NCBI GenBank assembly: GCA_037447655.1
Contig: JBBHKE010003180.1
Coordinates: forward strand, 1-62,000
Reading direction: 5' to 3'
Source: Zygnema cylindricum
Taxonomy: Eukaryota; Streptophyta; Zygnematophyceae; Zygnematales; Zygnemataceae
DNA: 62,000 nt
Part shown: piece by piece, positions 53,770 through 62,000 of the stretch
Layout of the letters: each line of letters begins with the position of its first letter
Numbering within the stretch: the stretch's first letter is position 1
The notes under the pieces: generated by a model
Seen by the model: only the letters and a program-made list of their open reading frames with translations
The model's database searches: none
What the model was told of the DNA's origin: nothing
Translations under genes and position numbers: made by a program

Positions 53770-54483
53770 GGGCGTGTCCCCGTGTAATGGATATTTTGAA
53801 AAGTTATTTTGGAATTTAGCGCTGATTTTACGGTGTACTTTTCAAAGTGTGCCTATGTCAATCGTTACTTGCGCGTTCATTATTTTGAATATGTGGCAGT
53901 TGTACACGTCGCCAATACTTGCGACACCTGTAGACGCCAACAAACTACAGTACTGACATTTGTAGACGCCAACGATCTCGGAACAAACTGCGGACATTTG
54001 TACGCCGCAAAGAGCTCCTGACATACTGTGACAATTGTCGACGCCAACTGTCATTTGTTGACGCCCACACGTGAACAACATAAGCAATCGCCTACGTCTA
54101 CAAAATGACATTTGTAGACGCCCACAAGTGGACAACATAAGCAAACGGACAAACAATGTTTTTTTCGTGTATTCTCCCAACAGCAAAAAAACAAATGTAA
54201 TTTTTTGACGCGTGCAACCCGGGCTTTCTATTCTTCAATAGTGTAGTATTTTGATTAAAAGCAGGTCGCGATTTGATTCTAGTGCAAGTGTGAAGATGAG
54301 CTGGAAGTGGGTCGCGATGATAATACTGCCAAATCGCCGTACCTTTCAAGTTCCAAGATGACGCAAAATGTATTTGAGTTTTTGCCCATTTTTCGTACGG
54401 CGTAAATATTTTCAAGTAGGAAGTCCCATTTTATGTGTAAACGACGGAAAAAAACCCTTACTTGAACACATGGGGACACGCCC
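53770..54483. mobile_element. PIF/Harbinger-like MITE P2
   Basis: 714 bp with terminal inverted repeats GGGCGTGTCCCCGTGT and ACACATGGGGACACGCCC, flanked by TAA (53767-53769 and 54484-54486). The interior has direct repeats of the type GACATTTGTAGACGCC (53925-54135) with variants TTGTCGACGCC and TTGTTGACGCC. The translated frame 53842-54186 is only this repeat. No transposase. Confidence 0.82.
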
Positions 54484-54486
54484 TAA

Positions 54487-54726
54487 GATGACGCAACCTG
54501 TTGCATTAGAGCATAGATGTTTCATACGTACTTTGCGCACGGTAAAGTATTTTGAAAAAGAATGCATATACGCTTTATTCAAAATATCACATTTTTTAAA
54601 ATGTGTTGGCCGACTTTGACTTATTATTTAATAAAAATATGAAAACTCAAAAAAAATAATCGGAATAAAATACAACACGACATCTTAAACGATTAAAGTA
54701 AATCCGTACATACCGCAGAAATGAAG
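54487..54726. other. unassigned DNA
   Basis: Short AT-rich stretch between P2 and MITE M8. Nothing recognisable. Confidence 0.4.
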
Positions 54727-54782
54727 TACACCGCGAATCGTAATTACTAATTAGAGTAAAGAAAAATTTAGAGTAAAAATAC

Positions 54783-55322
54783 TACACCGCGAATCGTTAT
54801 TAGTGTCAAAGTCACTAATTTGGGTTCCAAAATTTTGATTTTGTTTTTCAAATAGGATACATGATTTTAATTTACCTTGAGCGTTAATTACGGTGTCATT
54901 ACAAAATAGATTAAAGCCGAGAAGTACAATAAAATATAAATAGTGTGTATGCGTCGATGTGAGACCATTACATAACGTACCTTTTCAGAGTGAAAATTTA
55001 CAAAAATGAATTAAATCAGGCAGCGCGCACATGGGAACGTCGCTCAAAACAGGATTAGTCTGACACGTAAATTAGTATAGCATGTACGGATATTCTAAAT
55101 TCGCGACGGCGTACAATTTCTAATATTTTGTACGGATACATATATTAATGTATATAATCGTACGGCGAATATTCCATTTTTGCTGTTCCCAAATTAGCAT
55201 AAACGCATAAATTAGAATACACATTTTTTTTGAAAATAAATCAAATTCTTAATTATCATCAATTACGGTAAATTTTCTTCAACACTATTTAAACTTTGGC
55301 ACTAATAACGATTCGCGGTGTA
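54783..55322. mobile_element. mariner-like MITE M7, complete copy
   Basis: 540 bp, TACACCGCGAATCGTTATTAG to CTAATAACGATTCGCGGTGTA. The only uninterrupted copy of the M3 type. It serves as the empty-site reference for the solo LTR in M3 (TGACACGTAAATTAGTA near 55069). Confidence 0.9.
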
Positions 55323-56517
55323 GTTTTGTGTATCGGTAAGGATTTGCCGATAACTGATATCTAACTTTTTGTCGGGTACCCGATAATCAATATATTGATA
55401 AGATATATCGATATCGGTGTTATCGCCGATAAATACCCAATATTTATCGGTATTTATCGGAGATAACACCGATATCAATAACTATCGGCGATATATGTAC
55501 GGACCGTACATATAAATGTACGGCCAGTACACTCAACTGTACGTCATATTCCCTCGACGCGCCGCGGACCACCTTCCCCCCGATTTCGGTAAAAAATCGC
55601 GATTTTTCCTATATTATTTATTATTTAAGGGAGTTTTACTTGGGTTCCATGCTCCCATACCCTTCCTCAATGTCCTTTTGACTGTTAGTTACGCCCATAG
55701 ATGTCAAAATCGTACGGATTAGGACTTTTCTGTTAAAATTACGTAATATTCGTCGATTTCATACTTTTCGTACAATTCGTCTAGATTTCTCTGTACGAAC
55801 ATGTAAGAAAATGTACGAAAAGTGAAATACTATAAAATCTTTAAAAAAATCTTTAAAATTACAAACAAGTAACATAAATGTATAAAATTATACGGAAAGT
55901 GTACCCTTCAAACCTAATAATACGACAAATCTTTGTCAACCGTACTGAAATATATAGGAACGTACGGCAATGAACCCAATAAACACTAGAATCCCCCCTT
56001 ATAATAACCCAAAGTAGTACAATATGTACAAACATTGCACGTAAATATACGAAAAATGTAGCGCACCTGTATTGAAATATACGAAATTGTACGGCAATGT
56101 ATCATCCAAACCCTAAAATGAATATCCCTAACAAGTACGGAAAATACAGCCACTGTACGTATATGCATGGAAAGTGTGCGGCAGTTATACTAAATATACG
56201 GAATTTAATGAAATGTACTCTAAAACCCAAAAAATCATTTAATATAACCTTAGAAATTACGGACATATACGGACACTGTATATAACTGTGCGAAAAATAT
56301 ACGGGTGCAATTGAAGGTACTTTGTTATACAAAGTCAATAATATAATAGAGTATGTTATAAAGTGTTATTATATGCATACTATATTTTTTTTTAAGTTAT
56401 CGCGGATATGGAATTTGTTGGTCTCAGACCGATATATCAGAACCTCTGACCGTTCGAAAACCGATAACTATCGGTATCAGTGTTATCGCGATAAGGTTTT
56501 GACCGATACACAACACT
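55323..56517. mobile_element. hAT-like non-autonomous element T2
   Basis: Left TTTTGTGTATCGGTAAGG and right TTTTGACCGATACACAACACTG are inverted repeats. Sub-terminal regions on both sides are rich in GATATCGATA, TATCGGCGATA-type words. The middle (55700-56330) is made of imperfect repeats around TACGGAAA, GTACGGCAATG and AAACCCTAAAA. About 1.2 kb, no coding capacity. No clear 8-bp target duplication. Confidence 0.5.
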
Positions 56518-56970
56518 GAAAATTAGAAAAAAAAATAGAGTTATGAACTCTAGTTTGTGTGATCGAACTTTTTCAAAAATGAATTTTACTCTAATTTGGG
56601 CGTAAATTTGGGCGTTGAATATATCCAGTGTAAATTAAGTACAAATACAAAATCTGACAAAACATACAGTCTCACGTAATTATGGCGTTTGCATTAGGAT
56701 GTTTGTTAAAACACAATTACATGAAAATTGCCCGTACTAAATCATTATTTGTACTTGTTTACTTAAAGTACAATTTTGCAGCGTCAAACATCGACCGTAC
56801 GCCACACTATTTAATAAGAAACTGTATTAGAGATATTATTAAGGCTCGTTCAAAAAGTACCTTAAATAACATAAAGAATAATTTAAAATAATGTACCCTA
56901 TTTACGGTGATAGAGTCAAAATTTGGGGTGACGGGATTAGCGTACAAAACTCTAATTACGATTCGCGGTG

Positions 56971-57386
56971 AAACCTATATATTTTTTATAAACATTCCGT
57001 AAATACCGCCTATCCATACAATTTACACCTGTACTTTTCGTATGTCCGTATAAATATATTCGATACAGTCTGTCCGTACACGAAAACAATACAAAATTTA
57101 CGAAAAGTTTAAAAAACCCTAAAAATAATGCATAATTGTTAAATTTTCAAAATTTTAACAAATCAAACATCTATGCATTAGAGTTTATCCCACCTACGTT
57201 TGTTTAACATGATGTTCTCTGCGAGCATGCGACCACGTCTTTGACGTCTAATCCAAATAAGTCAAATACTCAAATACAATGATATCGTATGTCGCAGTGA
57301 ATGAAACGTCCGTACTCTAAAAACAAATTACGTTTTCATTTTTTATGCAATTTGAGCAACGCGAGCTTCCGTCCGTCACTGTACTG
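56971..57386. other. unassigned AT-rich DNA
   Basis: Contains GTCCGTA and TACACG words like the interior of T2. No gene seen. Confidence 0.4.
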
Positions 57387-57886
57387 TACACCGCGAATAG
57401 TAATTAGAGTAATGAAAAAATTAGAGTACAAAAACAAAAAAAATATAGTAATGAACGCTAATTTATGTGATAGAGGTGTTTCAACTATGAAATTTACTCT
57501 AATTTATTTAAGTACTCTAATTTGGCACGCTAATATCCTCTATTGTAAATAAGGTATTCGTACATAATTTGGCAAAACGTGCAGTTTATCGTCACTATGA
57601 CGTTTGCACTACACGGTTTGTTAAAACGCAGTTACATGATAACGGCCTGTATTAAATCATTATTTGTACTTTTTTACTTAATAAATTACAATTTTGCACG
57701 GTACGAGGTCGGCCGTACTCCACACTGTTTAAAACGAACCTATATTAGAATTAATAATGCTAATTAAACTTCACCTTAAATAGAATAATGAAAAAATTAG
57801 AATCATTTACTCTATTTCCTGTGATAGAGTTGAAATTCCGAGCGACCGAATTAGAGTAATTTACTCTAATTACGATTCGCAGTGTA
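57387..57886. mobile_element. mariner-like MITE M9, complete copy
   Basis: 500 bp, TACACCGCGAATAGTAATTAGAGTA to TACTCTAATTACGATTCGCAGTGTA. The inner sequence, with GTACTTTTTTACTTAATAAA and CCGTACTCCACACTGTTT, is shared with M8. Confidence 0.87.
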
Positions 57887-57915
57887 GTGAATCGCTATTG
57901 GTGAAAAAAATATAG

Positions 57916-58308
57916 TACACCGTGAATTGCTATTAGCGTAATGAAACAATTAGCGTTATTTACGCTATTTGAGAATTTGGGGGTTTTGAGAAAAATCATT
58001 TACTCTAATTTGTTTTTTAAAGGGTTTACAAAGTTTTTAAGACTTGACATAAATTATACATGTTACTTTACACATTTGAAAATGGAGGAGGGAAATCAAG
58101 CTAACATGTTCTCACGTCTTTCAACCTCGAATATGTGAACACCAGCTATACCGGCTACAATATGGGAAAAAATTACCCAAATAAGAGTTATGAATAAGCT
58201 AGAGTTCTTTTTTCTCGATGAAAGGCCTTGAACCCAAATTTGAGTAAATAACACTAATTGTTTTTTTACACTAATTATTTCTTAACATTAATAGCCATTC
58301 AAGGTGTC
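57916..58308. mobile_element. mariner-like MITE M10
   Basis: TACACCGTGAATTGCTATTAGCG at the left and AATAGCCATTCAAGGTGT at the right form an imperfect terminal inverted repeat. About 393 bp. The right boundary is approximate because the final TA is mutated. Confidence 0.68.
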
Positions 58309-58619
58309 GTGTAAATAAAAAAACATTGTTATCAATTCGATTTTGGATGCAAATGGCCTATTGCCAACATAACATTCACGCTAATTTACAAAGCCAACAC
58401 TGGTTTAGATACCTATTCCAACGAAGTGGCTGCTCTAGCTTGTTTTCACATAGTACAGGCTTGAACATGAGAGAACAAGGTCCTGAAATTTTCTTCCGTT
58501 TTTATTGTTATTAATCAAATTTGAGCGCACTTTACAATGGCAAAACCACTAAGTTTCACGTGTCGATGCCGTTATCTAACAAATTTTTACTATTTTACGC
58601 AATATGACGAATAGTTTTA

Positions 58620-58810
58620 GTAAGTAATCACAATTTGTTTACACTACATTACTTAAAAACTGCCCAAATAAGTGTAATTGACATTAATTAAATCGCACCT
58701 ATATTGACATAAAGAAAATATAGAAATATATTAGTAATGTTTTAGGATTGAGGGTCGAAAATCACGGGTGCAAATTAGTGTTAGTAATGCTAATGGCGGT
58801 TCACGATGCA
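58620..58810. mobile_element. right part of a mariner-like MITE (M11)
   Basis: Ends in GCTAATGGCGGTTCACGATGCA, a decayed terminal repeat, preceded by sequence resembling the right third of M9 (CACTACATTACTTAAAA..., CGCACCTATATTGACAT). The left end is not found. Confidence 0.5.
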
Positions 58811-59264
58811 CTTGATTTGCGAAAATGGAAATTATTTTTATGTTCATACAAAATCTACAAAAAATAAATCATCGCTATTGTTATTTGCACGGATCTCATC
58901 AACTCTTATGTGTCTCACGTTTTTCGAAAGATTTGCATCTGTTCGAGGATAAGGGCTAAAGCTTTGATCGTTATAATACTAACTTTTGCTTCACTCCGTA
59001 TATCTTATCGTTGGTTTTTTATGCCTTCCGTTTACGCCTCGGCTCACCGCACCCTTCGTTTTTAGGGAAACTTTATTGCATTTGTGGTTAATTTGCATAT
59101 GAGCAAAGTGTCCATTTCATTTCTTGCTCACACGGTGGGGAGCATCCAAATGCACACGACATGGTACATTGCAATCGCTCTAGTAGGTTATAAAGCAAGA
59201 TACACAGTCAAGTGTGAAGTGTCGCGCATACTTTCTTTACAATCTCAATATCGAGGTACACTTG
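58811..59264. other. unassigned DNA
   Basis: I see no gene or bounded element in this stretch. The plus-strand frame 59084-59275 has no recognisable product. Confidence 0.4.
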
Positions 59265-61349
59265 TGCAACTCTGAGACCTCCATAAGACCTCAGAGTAGG
59301 CAGCTCACACGAAGCCTCTAGGATAACCGTGACCCCTTTGTGTTTCAGCAAGAATAACTGCCACCCTGGCAGACAAAAACTCTGACCACCTTTACCCCTT
59401 TAAAGGCAAAACTCCTCTGAGTCGATAGCAAAAATAATCTCTGAATTTGCTCACCTGAGCAGTAAGTTGTAGAAATTAATGGTTTTAAGTATTTTTTAGG
59501 TCTGAATAGAAAGAAAGAAGCCGGGGCAGTCTACCTCTAACTTCTCTCTCCAACTCTCAAACTTGTCGCAGTCACTGAGAAATTGGAGAGGAAGCTAGAG
59601 CCATGGCTACCTAGGCTATCCTGAGGTTTACGGGAAATTTATATTAGTTCGGGTTTATTTATTTAAAAGGTAAGTGCCGGCGGCAGGAATTGATCCTTGT
59701 ACCTACCGGCCGGCAGACAGAAAATAGCCGGTGGCCTTAGCCGTTAAGTCTAGGAGTCATGATACGTAGTATATAGTTTGATAGTTATTTAAATATGTAT
59801 ACGTACGATAATTCATTTAACTATACTAGATTACGGGATACATAGATCCGGTAATATATAAAGTACGGATTATGGTACGGACTATAAATCAATACCGCGC
59901 ATTTGTTTCGTAAATGAAACAAATACCGCACATGTATTTATTATGGCTACGATTAAATTAGATTCTAATCGGACGGCCGCAATTAGCGCCGAGATCGCGC
60001 AGGGAGTTTTCGGCGGTTTGTGGCCATCGCCACATCGGATGACGCGTGGCGAAATTTCGTTGGATTGTGGAATCCTCGGAGATCATGGCATCGAATTCGG
60101 ATATGACATGTGTCGACATTTAGGCCTTGTCGTACAATGTCCGTACCTAAAGTACACCGGCAGCTGTACTTTTGCGTACGGAACTCAATTCTGATTGGTT
60201 CTGTACATCAGTAGATAGAGTTTGTGAGAGAGATAGGACTTAGAAAATTTAGGAGATAGGACCCTCTCTCCCAGAGAGCTTCTGTACAAAAGGTCAACTT
60301 TGACCCTCCATAACTTACTGCTCAGGAGAGCAAATTCAGAGATTCTTTTTGCTATCGACTCAGGGGAGTCTTGTCTTCACAGGGGTGAAGGTGGTCAGAG
60401 TTTTTGTCTGCCAGGGTGGCAGTTATTTTTGCTTAAACACAAAGGGGTCATGATTATCCTAAAGGCTTCTTGGAAGCTGTCCACTCTGAGGACTTATGGA
60501 GGTCTCAGAGTTTCATAAGTTATGAAGGGTCAAAGTTGACCTTTTTCTACATCACCTCTCTGGGAGAGAAGGTCCAGCCTATCAAATTTTTCTAAGTCCT
60601 ATCTCTCTCTAAAACTCTATCTACTGAAGTACGCCACCAATCACAATAGTGTATCGTACATAAAGGTACACGTGCCGTTGTACTTTATGTACGACCATTG
60701 TACAACATGGCCAAAAGTCGACACATGTCATTTTTGGATTTGTTCTTGGAATCCCTGGAGATGCGTAATCCAATGTGATTGTGCCACGTGGCGATTGATG
60801 TGACGTCGATCACTAACTGCCAAAAACCTATTGCGTGTTCTCGGCATGCTTCGTGGCCGTCCGATCAAGCCGGATTACAATCGTGGCCGTCATAAATACT
60901 TGTCAGTATTTGTTTCGCCTTTGAAACAAAATGCGCGGTATCCATTTTGGATGTGCCGTACGCCGTACATTACAAAGTGTATCTATGTCTAAATATCCCG
61001 TTGAATGAAGATAGCCGATGTGTAAACATTTAAATAATTATCATACACTATATCATACATCCTTGGTTTAGACTAGTTGGCTAAGGCTACCGGCTACTAG
61101 TTGCTTTGACGGACGGTAGGTACCCAGTTCAAATCTTGGGCCCGTCAAATCTATTTTGGTAAAATCTACTAACCTAATATATATCCACGTCGGGATAGCA
61201 TAGGCGGCCACGACTCTATCTCCCTCTTCAACTTTCAGTGACTACGACAAGTGTGGGAGCTATAAATGGAGTTAGAGGCAGACTGCCTCTGCTTCTTTTC
61301 TCCATTTTACAAAACCTAGAAAATACTAAAATAACCTTTAATTTCTACA
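59265..61349 (-). mobile_element. solo LTR (Copia family 1, E type), holding another solo LTR
   Basis: Plus strand begins TGCAACTCTGAGACC (59265) and ends ATTTCTACA (61349). Flanks ACTTG (59260-59264) and ACTTC (61350-61354), a target duplication with one mismatch. About 1032 bp after removal of the inner LTR and its duplicated 5-mer. Its TTGACC inverted repeat is at 60528-60541 and its tRNA-like module near 61070-61148. Confidence 0.92.
59468..60515 (+). mobile_element. inner solo LTR (Copia family 1, G type)
   Basis: 1048 bp, TGTAGAAATTAATGG to CTCAGAGTTTCA, with a perfect target duplication TAAGT (59463-59467 and 60516-60520). It is inserted in the opposite orientation into the outer LTR, within the stretch that other family members keep as AGTAAGTTATGAAGGG. 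TTGACC inverted repeat at 60292-60305; the TATA position reads TACAAAA. Confidence 0.94.
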
Positions 61350-61354
61350 ACTTC

Positions 61355-62000
61355 ACCCTCGTGCGTATATTGTATTATTACAGGGGGCGGCAATTATATA
61401 AGGTGGCCTAGTTTTCATATACCTCATATTACCCTATATTATTGACTTGCAACATTGCGCACTAGTGTTGCGGCTTGGGATGCAACAACTTCAAGAAACA
61501 CGACTACGCGCATCGAGACCCAACCAATAGTTTTATATCATTTGCTTCGAAGAGTGTTGTGCTTTTATACTAATTTTTTGACATTTTTTTACGTGAGTGC
61601 ACTCAATAAACTTTTTATGTCAAAAATATTTGGGCAACCCATTCTCCATCTCTCATGCCGAGTTCTTAATACCAATGTAAATTTTTCACCTTTAGCGTTC
61701 ATAAGTTTTGAACGTCACCCGAGAGAGCACAATGGTGAACGATGGTCGAGGATTGAGAGACTTACCTTCACGCCACCTTGAGCCTGCATACGGTGTTCGT
61801 AGTTTGAACCTTTAATATGGCATAATCGTACGCGCTGGGCCGCCTGCCCCTTGTCATTTTTTTTTAATAAGTGCATCATGTCATTATTAATGCTTATACG
61901 GTTGGTTTCTGTTTTTCTTTCCGTAGTACTATATTTGTTGTGTAACATTTTTTGTGTTTTTAGTCTTAGGGTTGGAAAACTACCTTCTATGGTCATCAAC
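61355..62000. other. unassigned DNA at the window end
   Basis: About 650 bp without a recognisable element. The two frames 61455-61781 (+) and 61715-61999 (-) overlap on opposite strands and match no family I know. If a host gene starts anywhere near the window, this edge is the only candidate, but there is no positive evidence. Confidence 0.35.

Larger units (their letters stand above)
54727..56970. mobile_element. mariner-like MITE M8, split by M7 and T2
   Basis: Left end TACACCGCGAATCGTAATT at 54727; right end AATTACGATTCGCGGTG at 56970. The right 450 bp (56519-56970) align with M9 (57420-57886). M7 and the hAT-like T2 lie within it. Confidence 0.72.

Noticed and set aside
61455-61999. 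Host gene exon at the right edge
   Set aside because: Two opposite overlapping frames, no splice or start context and no recognisable domain.

Overview
This window is a nearly pure transposable-element landscape, and I find no convincing host gene. The probable host is a plant-lineage eukaryote. All the Copia-type retrotransposons here carry a primer-binding site complementary to the anticodon arm of a plant-type initiator tRNA-Met (compared from memory). The rest of the DNA is mariner-like MITEs, PIF/Harbinger-like MITEs with TAA target duplications, and hAT-like terminal-inverted-repeat elements, a typical mix for a large repeat-rich plant genome. The species cannot be named from the sequence.

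Layout. 1-332 is the right part of a mariner-like MITE. 1014-2181 is a solo LTR. 3223-18960 is a four-deep nest: a hAT-like element (T1) holds Copia element B (minus). B holds a solo LTR (6635-7627) and Copia-derived element C (8186-16155, minus). C holds the non-autonomous LTR element N (9424-13018, minus). 18959-25860 is a MITE interrupted by Copia element D (19473-25810, minus). 25941-47605 was one minisatellite of roughly 50-bp units, now cut into four pieces by Copia element E (26111-32520, plus), by Copia element F (32587-45273, plus, itself carrying Copia element G at 34004-40524, minus) and by a MITE that carries a solo LTR of the N family. 48057-61349 holds further MITEs, two PIF/Harbinger-like elements, a second hAT-like element and five more solo LTRs, two of them nested in one another. 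61355-62000 is unassigned.

How the parts work together. B, D, E, F and G have the Copia order gag, protease, integrase, reverse transcriptase, RNase H. All are damaged by stops and frameshifts, so none is autonomous. C keeps one intact 566-codon reading frame made of Gag plus fragments of pol; N codes for nothing recognisable. C and N have the most similar LTR pairs, so they moved most recently and must have used proteins supplied in trans by relatives elsewhere.

The main unusual biology is in the LTRs. The primer-binding site matches the middle of the tRNA (half-tRNA priming) and is also read as Gag codons, because gag starts inside the 5' LTR. In most families the gag start codon sits in a hairpin directly before this site. 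U3 carries an antisense tRNA-like module with A-box-like and B-box-like sequences, and a TTGACC inverted repeat lies next to the TATA position. These are direct sequence observations; their functions are inference.
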